Source: Hellea sp.
Lineage (GTDB): Bacteria > Pseudomonadota > Alphaproteobacteria > Caulobacterales > Maricaulaceae
Reading direction: 5' to 3'
Length of the DNA stretch: 64,000 nucleotides
Assembly (NCBI GenBank): GCA_014238285.1
Contig: JABABK010000006.1
Coordinates: 41,666-105,665 of the forward strand
A program made the translations under genes and the position numbers. This document shows, piece after piece, positions 34,357 through 42,697 of the stretch. Within the stretch, counting starts at the first letter, position 1. Each line of letters opens with the position of its first letter. The notes beneath the pieces were generated by a model, which saw only the letters and a list, made by a program, of their open reading frames with translations, made no database searches and was not told the origin of the DNA.

Positions 34357-35538
34357 TTAAAAGTTGAAGCTGCCTCGTAATGTGACAGGAACCGACACAT
34401 TATTGTCGCCCTCGTCACCATTAGCGAAGTCACGAGCCTGTTCAAATTTGACACCTGTTTCGAGCGCTAAAGCCCATTTAGGTGTAACTTGCCACTCCAT
34501 CCCAGCCGTCACAGCGCCATTTAAGAGCCAATCAGATTCATAAAGCGTGTTCACACCACCATTGCCTAAAACGTCGTAAAAGTTTGTATTAGCCCCACTA
34601 CTGTCAAACGCTTGTGCTAAGAAAAGTTGATCCTGCTCCGTTGTGTAAGTCACATCATTAACATGTGAGATACCAACCGCCCCTGCAACAAAGGGCGTTA
34701 CAGTGCGGTACCCTTTTTCCTGCATGATAGGCTTAAAATAATGTCTTGCTCCGGCCTCAACATCGAACCGACGTTGATCGTTAAAGTCTAGTATCATATG
34801 GGCAACATTCACATTTGGAATAAACTCTGTGTTTGATAGAGGTGGAAGCGCATCCGTGATATCGTCGGTCGTGGTTGTTTTTAGCAATGTGGACTGCACC
34901 GTGATTCTGGCGTCGTCCGTACCTTCAGCATGAGAATATCCAGCATTTGCAAAAACGGTAAAACGCGGGCTCGCAATATATTCAAAACCGCCTTTTAAGA
35001 TTGTTGGCGTATTATAAACATCATCAAAGGATAAACTTGGCGCCACATATCTTTCAAACTGACTTGTATACAGTGTTGATGTTACAATATCGCCATTTTG
35101 CTCGACAGACCCTTCTTGAAATGGCGTAGGGTCATATGCGAAACCTGGTGCCAGGGCCCCGGAAAAATCAAGCAAAGTACCTGCAACGCTCTTCTCTGTC
35201 CCAAAAGACATAGAACCCCGTAGTTTAGGTTTTTTCAGACGAGGTTGTCCGGATCGTTGAGACGACACATTTCCTGCATTGCTAACATGGCTGCCATAAC
35301 CGCCTGTGGTATAGGCACCACCTGCGCCTGCTTGGCCATATCCGGTGGCCATTGTCACCATGGCAGGATCACACCCTGTCGGGACGGGTTGCGCAGGCGA
35401 ATAGACGACACATTGGTTTTGAGACCCGGCATAAGCACCGCGTTGATCATGATAAGATTGCTGGGAATTGCTATTCCCTCCGAACCAAGAACATCCAGAC
35501 AGCAAAACCGCAGATAAACTTAAAGCTACCAGCCGCAT
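34357..35538 (-). CDS. Outer-membrane beta-barrel lipoprotein, tandem paralogue 3
   Basis: 393 residues from the ATG at 35538. MRLVALSLSAVLLSGCSWFG has the same lipobox as the other two. Then a linker with Gly/Tyr/Ser, KLRGSMSFGTEKSVAGTLLD and a barrel (FTVFANAGYSHAEGTDDARI, RFDVEAGARHYFKPIM, VTPFVAGAVGISHVNDVTYT, LALETGVKFEQ, VPVTLRGSFNF with final Phe). Its upstream region has a TTAACCAT half-site, seen also upstream of paralogue 2, suggesting shared control. Function unknown. Confidence 0.82.
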   Translation of the reverse strand: MRLVALSLSAVLLSGCSWFGGNSNSQQSYHDQRGAYAGSQNQCVVYSPAQPVPTGCDPAMVTMATGYGQAGAGGAYTTGGYGSHVSNAGNVSSQRSGQPRLKKPKLRGSMSFGTEKSVAGTLLDFSGALAPGFAYDPTPFQEGSVEQNGDIVTSTLYTSQFERYVAPSLSFDDVYNTPTILKGGFEYIASPRFTVFANAGYSHAEGTDDARITVQSTLLKTTTTDDITDALPPLSNTEFIPNVNVAHMILDFNDQRRFDVEAGARHYFKPIMQEKGYRTVTPFVAGAVGISHVNDVTYTTEQDQLFLAQAFDSSGANTNFYDVLGNGGVNTLYESDWLLNGAVTAGMEWQVTPKWALALETGVKFEQARDFANGDEGDNNVSVPVTLRGSFNF

Positions 35539-35651
35539 AAAAACTCCATTTTCCGATGCGCAAATCGCGCTATGGTTAATGAAGTGATGCCCTCTTTTGC
35601 TTAACAAGCCGTTTATAGGTTGAAAAAATGACGTTTTTTTCTAAAAACGGC

Positions 35652-36002
35652 TCAATTACCGAGTAAATCAAGAACATTTTCGGGCGGGCGCCCCAAAATG
35701 GCACGTTGTCCGTTGACGACAATCGGCCGTTCGATCAAGCGAGGGTGCTTCGCCATGGCCTGAATAAGAACTAATTCGTCATTTTCAGATTTAAGTCCTA
35801 ATTCCTTATACTCGGCTTCGCCTTTTCTCATCATCTCTCTCGCCGATGAGAGTCCAAGCTTATGAATGAGTCCTCGAATTTCACTCTCATTCAAAAGCGT
35901 CTCAAGGTAAAGAATGACTTCCGGCATCTCACCGGCATCTTCTATCAATTTCAAAGTTTGGCGAGATTTAGAACATCTGGGGTTATGAAAAATTTTCAGC
36001 AT
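35652..36002 (-). CDS. ArsC-family (arsenate reductase-like) thiol protein
   Basis: 116 residues, thioredoxin-like ArsC/Spx fold. The catalytic cysteine is in FHNPRCSKSRQTLKL, and the substrate-loop arginines are seen in HPRLIERPIVVNG, as in glutaredoxin-dependent arsenate reductases. No arsenic operon is present: the gene overlaps the 3' end of the polysaccharide ABC ATPase by 20 bp on the same strand, so it is co-expressed with it. A general thiol oxidoreductase role is as likely as arsenate reduction. Confidence 0.88.
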   Translation of the reverse strand: MLKIFHNPRCSKSRQTLKLIEDAGEMPEVILYLETLLNESEIRGLIHKLGLSSAREMMRKGEAEYKELGLKSENDELVLIQAMAKHPRLIERPIVVNGQRAILGRPPENVLDLLGN

Positions 36003-36741
36003 CGACTTCTTCGCGGTTTTTCTCTTTGTTTAGATGTGTGTGCTCAATATAAGCTCTCAAGACTTCTTCTACAGGGCCTTCCTTGGCAACTTTACCGCCA
36101 TTTAGCCATATAGCGCGATGACAATATTGTTTGACAATGCTGACATTGTGACTCGCTAGAATAAAGCCCCGCGACCCGCCGACCATATCGGCGAGACGTT
36201 CTTGAGCTTTTGTCCTGAACCGTTCATCCCCAGCCCCAATCCACTCATCAATCAACAGGATTTCAGGCTCCAAAGATGTTGCGACGGCAAAACTCAGACG
36301 CATTGCCATACCCCTAGAATAAGTCCTAACAGGCTGATCAAAAACACTACCGAGTTCACTAAACTCGATAATCTCTGGCAGCATTTCCAAAACCTCTTGT
36401 CTTGGCCTTCCGGCAATCATGCCCATAAGGACAGCGTTCTGGCGCCCCGTAAGGTCTTGCTTCATGCCAATACCCATATTGAACAAAGTTTGAATATCGC
36501 CATAAGATGCAACACGACCTGAGTTCGGGGGATAGATTTGGGCCAAAACCCTCAAAAGAGTAGATTTGCCAGAACCATTAGCTCCTATCAGAGCCAGGTT
36601 TTCGCCTTCAAAAAGCTCAAGGCTCACATTATCGAGTGCCAGAGTTTGACCCATAGCTTCTTGCCGGAACAAGCCGAAACTATTGGTCGTGTCTGGATAG
36701 CTGAGCGTAATGTTATCGGCTTTTAAGAGAAGTTTCGACAT
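35983..36741 (-). CDS. Polysaccharide ABC exporter, ATP-binding protein (KpsT/Wzt group)
   Basis: 252 residues. Walker A LIGANGSGKSTLLRVLA, signature YSRGMAMRLSFAVA, Walker B ILLIDEWIGAGDERF, and the short spacing typical of capsular/O-antigen exporters (IGMKQDLTGRQNAVLMGMI). No C-terminal carbohydrate-binding domain as in long Wzt, so export should not need a modified chain end. It follows the permease by 4 bp. Part of the operon sulfotransferase-glycosyltransferase-permease-ATPase-ArsC. Confidence 0.93.
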   Translation of the reverse strand: MSKLLLKADNITLSYPDTTNSFGLFRQEAMGQTLALDNVSLELFEGENLALIGANGSGKSTLLRVLAQIYPPNSGRVASYGDIQTLFNMGIGMKQDLTGRQNAVLMGMIAGRPRQEVLEMLPEIIEFSELGSVFDQPVRTYSRGMAMRLSFAVATSLEPEILLIDEWIGAGDERFRTKAQERLADMVGGSRGFILASHNVSIVKQYCHRAIWLNGGKVAKEGPVEEVLRAYIEHTHLNKEKNREEVDAENFS

Positions 36742-36745
36742 AACA

Positions 36746-37519
36746 CTAAATCCAGAACGCTATATTTCTGGTTTTATATTTCAATGTATAAATCGCCGCG
36801 AACCACCCAACGATTGTAATACAGATTACAACAGTCCAACTCAGTTGTGGAATAATACCATTAACCACAGGTTCCCGGACAATCGCGAGGTAATGTGTAA
36901 ATGGATTATAATTCAAGACAGCTGCCTTTGGCCCTAATTGTTTTGGAATATAAAGAATGGGTGTCAAGAAAAACATAACATGCATGACGGCCTGTACAAG
37001 ATGCATAACATCCCTATGGCGCGCGCATAAGGCGCCAAGAACTATATGAACCCACATTGAATTTATGATCAAAAACACAAGACCAAGGAGAACTGTAAAA
37101 GTGACGAGCGACTGTTCCCAAGAGTAAAAAAATACGGCAACAATGCAAATGATCGCTACAAAAAACAAACTAATAATGTGACGCATAATGCTTTGGGCAA
37201 CAAATGTCCCAAGGGACATATTAGTCCCCAATATCCACGAGCGAGAGCCGATGAATACATTACAAGCGTCGACGACAGAAGCGTTTATAAAGTTCCAAAC
37301 AGCATACCCAATGACAACCCAAAGCGAATAATAGGTCATATCCATTTGAGAGATTGCGCCAAAAATAAAGATTTTAACACCAACAAACATTAGGAATGAG
37401 ATACTGATCCAAAAAATACCGATCAAACTACGGCGATATATCTGATTCATATCAGCCCAAGCGAGACGCCACCACAAAGGTACATCACCTATACCTTGAA
37501 AAAATGCTCTCAACTCCAT
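36746..37519 (-). CDS. Polysaccharide ABC exporter, permease (KpsM/Wzm group)
   Basis: 257 residues with six predicted membrane helices (e.g. IGIFWISISFLMFVGVKIFI, YSLWVVIGYAVWNFINASVV, SLFFVAIICIVAVFFYSW, VMHVMFFLTPILYIP). The segment LTPILYIP...LNYNPFTHYLAIVREP is the ABC2 family signature near the C-terminus. Exports a lipid-linked glycan across the inner membrane with the adjacent ATPase. 15 bp after the large glycosyltransferase. Confidence 0.92.
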   Translation of the reverse strand: MELRAFFQGIGDVPLWWRLAWADMNQIYRRSLIGIFWISISFLMFVGVKIFIFGAISQMDMTYYSLWVVIGYAVWNFINASVVDACNVFIGSRSWILGTNMSLGTFVAQSIMRHIISLFFVAIICIVAVFFYSWEQSLVTFTVLLGLVFLIINSMWVHIVLGALCARHRDVMHLVQAVMHVMFFLTPILYIPKQLGPKAAVLNYNPFTHYLAIVREPVVNGIIPQLSWTVVICITIVGWFAAIYTLKYKTRNIAFWI

Positions 37520-37534
37520 GACAGGCTTTCGGTC

Positions 37535-39991
37535 CTACTTTAATAATTTTTCGAATAATGCTGCTACATTATGATAAGCATAATTATCATTGTGGTAATC
37601 GACTCCACTAACGGAGGCTTTTTCCCACTTATTTGCGTCAGAATAAAGCTCTGCACATAATTTAGCAAATTCTTTAGGCGTACTAGCTTCAAACTTGATA
37701 TTCTTCAATCCTTTATCTGCCATACCCTCAAAAGCAATATCGGTCCCTACACAAGGCACGCCAGCGCCAATACTCGAAGCAACCTTGCCCTTAAGACCCG
37801 CGCCATAAGTTAGCGGCGCAATCGTTAGTTTGATTCCGCTTAAATACTGTTCAAGATCCGGAATGAAACCATCAATAATTACGCTCTCCGAAGCATAGCC
37901 ATAAAATTCTTTTGGCATATGAGAGCCGCAAATACGAAGTTTAGCATCTGGAAGTTTTTTGGATACAACAGGCCAAATTTCCTCAATCAACCATTTAACA
38001 GCCACCACATTCGGAGGATGTCTATACCCCCCGATAAAGGCGATATCTTGACGGCCTTCATACCCGCCAATCCGTTCAGATTCGTCCCTGATAAGCGGAA
38101 TGGTATGAATTTTACGAGAACTCACGCCATATTCTTTAGATAATAATTCACGCTCATGCTGGCTAATGACGATGACTTTTTTGGATTTCGCAATGTAATC
38201 TAGTTCATGAACTTTCATCTTCTCAGCCGCTTTTTTGTCTTCTGCTTTTTTGGAAAGCTCAGCTTCGCGCGTCATTCTAAGGAAGTGTAAATCAACCGTA
38301 TTATAAATGATCTGTGCTGAAGGGCATTTCTTACGAATAGTCGCAAGGTAATGCTCGCATGATTCAGCCCGGGCTAGGACGACATATTTAAATGTATCAC
38401 CGCGCTCCTCTAACAAGGCATTCATGCTGGTATAAAACGGTGCATAAATACATTCAATGCCCATACGTTCTAGGTCATGAGTAGCTTCGCCCCAGTGCGC
38501 AAAATTTGACCCGGGTACAAAATGCACGCGGTAACCCAGCATACTTAATATTTTCATGGAATAAAAAGCATCTACCGAGCCGGAATCTTTGTCAGGCTCT
38601 GGCGTCACAGCATCAATGTAAAGAATATGGCCTTTCGCCGTTCTATCGCTGGCAATTTCAGGCGTTTGAGCATTTGGAAGATGTTTCTTAAGATCATCAG
38701 CCCAAATGCGTTGGAAAATTTCCTTATTCACGGCTTGGTATTTTTTGGCGCCTGAAGTGACATCAGTACCCGAGCTAAGGCCTTCAATATGAATAACCGA
38801 AGAGGCTGGCTGATAGACAACCCGTTTGCCCATAGAGCGAACCTTGAAGCAAATATCAGTATCTTCGTAATAAGCCTTCACAAGCTCCGTATTGAATCCG
38901 CCGATTTCGTCCCACAAGTCTTTTGTGATCATCAAAGACGCGCCAGATATGTAATCGACGTCTCTAACAAAATTATAACGAGGATGATCAGGGTTTTGTT
39001 CACGGCCCCAATTCCAACCAGACGCATCTTCCCAAATAATACCGCCCGCTTCTTGCAGCCTGCCATCAGGAAAAACGAGTTTTGACCCGGCAATACCAAC
39101 ATTATCATGATCAATGAAGGTATTATAGAGAGTCTCAAGCCAGCCGGAATTCACCAAAGTATCGTTATTCAAAAACACGATATAATCACCGCGCGCATGT
39201 TTGGCATTTTCGTTACAGTTATTCAAAAACCCAAGATTTTCGGGATTTCGGTGATATTTTAGCCCCGGTATTTTCTGTAGGATCGTGTAGAAAGGATCAG
39301 GAGAAGCATCGTCAGCGAGAATGACTTCATAGTCGACCCCAATAAACTGCTGACTAATTGTTCTAAGACAGGCAACGGTCTGTGTGATTTCGTTATACAC
39401 AGGCACGATAATAGATATAACAGGATCTTCGGATGCGAAGAACTCAAAATCAATATCGTCGTTCATATTTTGAACAAAATGCAGAACTTCCGAACCTGAT
39501 TTGTAATTCGGGTTATACCCCAAGCGAAGCGCCATTGCTGTCATGCGGCGCGAAATACGAAGCTTCCAGCGTTCAGGCAGTGGCAGCCATCTTCGGGTTG
39601 CCACCAATAATGCCAACATCCAATGTTTAAATATGGCCTGCATCGGGTGACGATAATAATAATCAACGATTTGCGTCAGACGCGTATTCTTAAGCGCTAG
39701 GTCTTTTTCGACCATTGATGCGCGTTTTCGGCTTGCCTGAAGTTTACGTTCATTATTTTCGCGGATTTTTCTAGCTTGAGCAGAATCTCCGCTAGAGGCT
39801 TTAACTTTTTTACGGGTCGCATGGAGCTGCGCGCCCATGGTTTTTAGTTTCGTCTCTTTTTCTGAAACAACCTTTTGGAGCTTTTCTTTTTCTTGAACCA
39901 CCTTCAGCAACTTATTGCTAGCCCGTGTCGCTTTTGATTTGGCCGAGCGCAGTTCTTTGCTCAGTTGATCTTTTGTCATCTTCGTTGACAT
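37535..39991 (-). CDS. Large bimodular glycosyltransferase (coiled coil, GT2, GT-B)
   Basis: 818 residues. Residues ~1-105 are a Lys/Glu/Ser-rich coiled coil. Residues ~190-440 are a GT-A family 2 domain: VISIIVPVYNEITQTVACL, ILADDASPDPF, GDYIVFLNNDTLV (DxD equivalent) and YYEDTDICFKVR. Residues ~460-818 are a GT-B/family 4-like domain: IYNTVDLHFLRMTREAELS, IAFIGGYRHPPNVVAVKWL, APLTYGAGLKGKVASSIGAG (donor binding). Two active sites suggest addition of two sugars, possibly a disaccharide repeat. First ATG has GAGG 7 nt upstream. In operon with sulfotransferase and exporter. Confidence 0.9.
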   Translation of the reverse strand: MSTKMTKDQLSKELRSAKSKATRASNKLLKVVQEKEKLQKVVSEKETKLKTMGAQLHATRKKVKASSGDSAQARKIRENNERKLQASRKRASMVEKDLALKNTRLTQIVDYYYRHPMQAIFKHWMLALLVATRRWLPLPERWKLRISRRMTAMALRLGYNPNYKSGSEVLHFVQNMNDDIDFEFFASEDPVISIIVPVYNEITQTVACLRTISQQFIGVDYEVILADDASPDPFYTILQKIPGLKYHRNPENLGFLNNCNENAKHARGDYIVFLNNDTLVNSGWLETLYNTFIDHDNVGIAGSKLVFPDGRLQEAGGIIWEDASGWNWGREQNPDHPRYNFVRDVDYISGASLMITKDLWDEIGGFNTELVKAYYEDTDICFKVRSMGKRVVYQPASSVIHIEGLSSGTDVTSGAKKYQAVNKEIFQRIWADDLKKHLPNAQTPEIASDRTAKGHILYIDAVTPEPDKDSGSVDAFYSMKILSMLGYRVHFVPGSNFAHWGEATHDLERMGIECIYAPFYTSMNALLEERGDTFKYVVLARAESCEHYLATIRKKCPSAQIIYNTVDLHFLRMTREAELSKKAEDKKAAEKMKVHELDYIAKSKKVIVISQHERELLSKEYGVSSRKIHTIPLIRDESERIGGYEGRQDIAFIGGYRHPPNVVAVKWLIEEIWPVVSKKLPDAKLRICGSHMPKEFYGYASESVIIDGFIPDLEQYLSGIKLTIAPLTYGAGLKGKVASSIGAGVPCVGTDIAFEGMADKGLKNIKFEASTPKEFAKLCAELYSDANKWEKASVSGVDYHNDNYAYHNVAALFEKLLK

Positions 39992-40009
39992 GTTGAAGCC
40001 TCTAAAATT

Positions 40010-40765
40010 TTAAGTTTGCGCCCAAAGTTTATTTTTAACAAAATAGTACAATTCCAAATCCACGGAATTCAGTAGCAACAAATTATGATATGCATGCCTG
40101 CCAATTTCTCGTTCAAAAGACTTCAGCTTAGCCTCTATGGCCGCTGAAGGATCGCTTAAAGTATTTGATTTAGCACTGATAGACTTAAACTCCGGGAAAG
40201 CCGGATGTATGAGCTTTTCAAACGCTTCCATAGATTGGTCAAATCGCTCAACCAGCCCAACAAATGGCAGGACCTTTAAAGCATGAAGCGCTCTTGGCCG
40301 AAATAGCTCAACTTGGGTATTGCTAAGAGGCCCTCGAAAGTCTTTGAGGCGCGCCATATGAAAGTTTGAGATTTGCGACATAGCCGGAGATGCAAGTCGC
40401 CAGGCCATATAGTGGTTAAAATCGCCCTCTTTAGCAACCCTAGCCCCAGGGGTATCTTCTTCCTGAACCCGTTCAAAGTCATAGGCGGAGCGGATACGGT
40501 CAATAGGATGGCGATAGAAAAATATCGGGATTATGTTCACGCCTTTGATTTTTGGCAGGGAAATGATCGCCGTATGAGAAGAAATAGCTTTCTTGTCCGG
40601 ATTATTGATGATGAAATCCTTCATCATATTCCGGGTTAGCTTTTTTCTATCTGGCCCCTCAATCTCGGCCCACGCATCCCCAAAGTTATGCTGTAAGATC
40701 GTATCAACAGAGGACCCAGCATTTTTAAACAAATGATAATGTATAATGACGTTCCGGTCCGCCAT
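40010..40765 (-). CDS. Sulfotransferase family protein (polysaccharide)
   Basis: 251 residues from the ATG at 40765 (AGGAG 8 nt upstream). The 5'-phosphosulfate loop is seen as HYHLFKNAGSSVDTIL near the N-terminus, and the 3'-phosphate-binding region as FYRHPIDRIRSAYDFERV, as in carbohydrate sulfotransferase-2-like proteins. It transfers sulfate from PAPS to a sugar hydroxyl. First gene of the glycan export operon; PAPS could come from cysD/cysNC 2 kb away. Acceptor unknown. Confidence 0.82.
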   Translation of the reverse strand: MADRNVIIHYHLFKNAGSSVDTILQHNFGDAWAEIEGPDRKKLTRNMMKDFIINNPDKKAISSHTAIISLPKIKGVNIIPIFFYRHPIDRIRSAYDFERVQEEDTPGARVAKEGDFNHYMAWRLASPAMSQISNFHMARLKDFRGPLSNTQVELFRPRALHALKVLPFVGLVERFDQSMEAFEKLIHPAFPEFKSISAKSNTLSDPSAAIEAKLKSFEREIGRHAYHNLLLLNSVDLELYYFVKNKLWAQT

Positions 40766-40881
40766 ATCTTCCACTCCTGCGCCCTAAATTTACAAAGGGC
40801 GGAATATAGAAATTCATGATTATGTAAAGCCCTTACACGCATATGATTGTTTTTAAGGCCGCTTGCACCTATGAAGGATTT

Positions 40882-41808
40882 ATGGCTCCTAAAACTCTAG
40901 AACAGCAAATCGCGGCTCTCATTGACGTTCATGGTCCCATCACCGGACGTCAATTGACCGAATTATTACCCGGGGCGAGCCCAATTCGTATATGGAAGAT
41001 CTGTTATCAGTCCAATATTCTAAGCGTCATCAATTTTGCGAGATACTATCTTCGATATGACGTCACGCGGGACGATATGATCAGGCTCAGCCCATCCGTT
41101 TTGCGGGATTTTCTGTCATTCACGCTTATTCATCTATCTGGGCAAGGCAGCGACGCCGTTGACCGCGCCGCTATACTGGCCAATAAACACCGCCTTATCA
41201 GCCTCAAAAAGCTCAAATTTGCCAGACACACGCTTCTCTCACTCTCGCCAGACATTCTCGAAAAACTTCATTACCAAGCCTGTTGTTTCATCGCCGGCGA
41301 TATCGCTTATTTCCTCGCCCATGAAGAACCGCGTATTCACGGCCCAACGGGGGCCAAATTATACGGCTCTGACATCGACATTATAGTTGTCCATGAAAAC
41401 GACATGGATCCAGACCTGATCCAGCGTGCCGAAGAAGAGATTTTGACCTATAAACATCGCTGCATCAAAGACCCGGCCATTGGCCAGGAAATCGACTTCC
41501 TGTTTAAACCCGTCCATAAAATGCTCAGCCAGTTTTCCTATGGCGACATCCACCAAAAAATCGCCTGTAAAATCCTCTATGAAAGCTTCTTTCTCTATGG
41601 TCGGCTTGACCTGTATGAAAAACTAAAGACGGACCTCGACTTCACTGGAACTGTCAAGAAAATCGAAGATGATTTCACCAAAGCCCTTGCCGGCCGTAAA
41701 GAAACCATCCAAAAAATCCTCTCCCTTAAGCCCGACGATCTAGAAAGCATGGACAAGAACACACAGAGCCTGTTTTTCTTCTCTCAGGAAAGACTTGAGT
41801 TTCAATAA
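40882..41808 (+). CDS. Unknown protein: winged-helix-like N-terminus and nucleotidyltransferase-like motif
   Basis: 308 residues from the ATG at 40882 (GAAGGATTT upstream). Residues ~1-60 (TLEQQIAALIDVHGPITGRQ ... PIRIWKICYQSN) look like a helix-turn-helix. Residues ~165-230 contain LYGSDIDIIVVHENDMD and, later, IGQEIDFLFKP, i.e. the D-x-D and third acidic residue of the polymerase-beta nucleotidyltransferase fold. The Gly-Ser part is displaced relative to the usual spacing. I cannot name a family. It is divergent from the sulfotransferase operon and is followed by repeats. Confidence 0.6.
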   Translation: MAPKTLEQQIAALIDVHGPITGRQLTELLPGASPIRIWKICYQSNILSVINFARYYLRYDVTRDDMIRLSPSVLRDFLSFTLIHLSGQGSDAVDRAAILANKHRLISLKKLKFARHTLLSLSPDILEKLHYQACCFIAGDIAYFLAHEEPRIHGPTGAKLYGSDIDIIVVHENDMDPDLIQRAEEEILTYKHRCIKDPAIGQEIDFLFKPVHKMLSQFSYGDIHQKIACKILYESFFLYGRLDLYEKLKTDLDFTGTVKKIEDDFTKALAGRKETIQKILSLKPDDLESMDKNTQSLFFFSQERLEFQ

Positions 41809-41817
41809 GCAAACACC

Positions 41818-41935
41818 CGCTCATACTGGCCCCTTCGAGACGCCGCTTTGCGGCTCCTCAGGATGAGGAGGCCAGTATCTCGTGACGACACAACCAATGC
41901 AAAAGATGCTGGATCAAGTCCAGCATGAACGGAGG
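41818..41935. repeat. Composite intergenic palindromic repeat, copy 1 (with nested element)
   Basis: The unit runs from CGCTCATACTGGC through GGCCAGTATCTCGTGACG to GATGCTGGATCAAGTCCAGC and ATGAACGGAGG. A second, different repeat (CTTCGAGACGCCGCTTTGCG then GCTCCTCAGGATGAGG) is inserted into the centre of the CTGGCC/GGCCAG hairpin. A copy without the insertion lies at 42193-42276. Confidence 0.8.
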
Positions 41936-41980
41936 TTATTGCTGGGAAACAAGGTGCCGATAGTGGCACACGCTCATCGC

Positions 41981-42062
41981 CGAAAAACGATAAGGAATTT
42001 CACGGTGAAATCCTACGAATTTCTCATAATGCCGCGTGAAATCACTCACTATTTCTCATAAT
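41981..42062. repeat. 82-bp dispersed repeat of unknown type, copy A
   Basis: CGAAAAACGATAAGGAATTT ... with the palindrome ATTTCAC-GGTGAAAT, then two copies of ATTTCTCATAAT separated by a GTGAAAT-containing segment. A clearly related copy is at 47825-47905 (about 80% identical by eye, one single-base indel). No open reading frame. It lies in a 535-bp gene-poor gap (41809-42343) that otherwise holds the two composite repeats and about 130 bp of featureless sequence (42063-42192). Confidence 0.8.
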
Positions 42063-42192
42063 ATCGGTTTTTCTGTGTTTTGCGCGCCGCCGCGCTGCGG
42101 TTTTTCCTAATTTTGAGCCGTATGGGATCGAGAATAGACCCATTTCCGCCCATTTTAGACATCTAAAACATGACATTTCACCTATTTTTGTC

Positions 42193-42276
42193 CGTTCATA
42201 CTGGCGCAGGCCAGTATCTCTTGACGTCACAGCCAATGCAAAAAGATGCTGGATCAAGTCCGCATGAGCGGGGAGG
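42193..42276. repeat. Composite intergenic palindromic repeat, copy 2
   Basis: CGTTCATACTGGCGCAGGCC then AGTATCTCTTGACGTCACAG and CCAATGCAAAAAGATGCTGG ending CATGAGCGGGGAGG; same unit as 41818-41935 in the same orientation, lacking the inner insertion and with a one-base loss in the GGATCAAGTCC palindrome. Confidence 0.8.
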
Positions 42277-42343
42277 TAAAGGCCAATTGAAATAAACCAT
42301 CAAGAAATCCGTAAGGTTCTTAGTGAGGGAGGGTTGGGATGGA

Positions 42344-42565
42344 CTAGAGTTTACGATCCTCACTCCACCAAGTTCTTTCAAAACTTAATCGGATATTTTC
42401 GACCCACTCATTTTTATCTGGAAACTCAAACAAAACATCCGAAGATGAAAGGCCTAACTCATGCAAGGTTCCCCATAACAGGTAGTCATATCCGTGCTTC
42501 ACGCCAGCATACGCATCGACATAAACATCTGGTCCGCGCCGGTATCCTGGTTCATACAGTCGCAT
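42344..42565 (-). CDS. Small orphan protein, uncertain
   Basis: 73 codons with coding-like composition (VYVDAYAGVKHGYDYLLWGT, ELGLSSSDVLFEFPDKNEWV) and acidic/aromatic residues. No family recognised. No good Shine-Dalgarno precedes the only ATG (42565), and the sequence upstream is not coding-like, so this may be the 3' remnant of a larger gene or a small genuine gene. It is located between repeats and the cysD leader. Confidence 0.4.
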   Translation of the reverse strand: MRLYEPGYRRGPDVYVDAYAGVKHGYDYLLWGTLHELGLSSSDVLFEFPDKNEWVENIRLSFERTWWSEDRKL

Positions 42566-42697
42566 CGTGGGACAAACCCCACAAATACACCATACACACC
42601 CACATTTACCCTTTTCAAACCCATTTTTATCCGTTATAGGCGCTCAAATTTCAAATTTGTGGGACATATCCCGCATATTTATCCGAAAAAGGATTAG

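Noticed and set aside
35652-36002. Arsenic resistance operon
   Set aside because: Only a single ArsC-like gene is present, overlapping a polysaccharide exporter gene; no arsR, arsB or acr3 is nearby.
41809-42343. Insertion sequence or integrated element between the repeats
   Set aside because: No transposase-like reading, no terminal inverted repeats bounding the region; the repeats are short palindromes.
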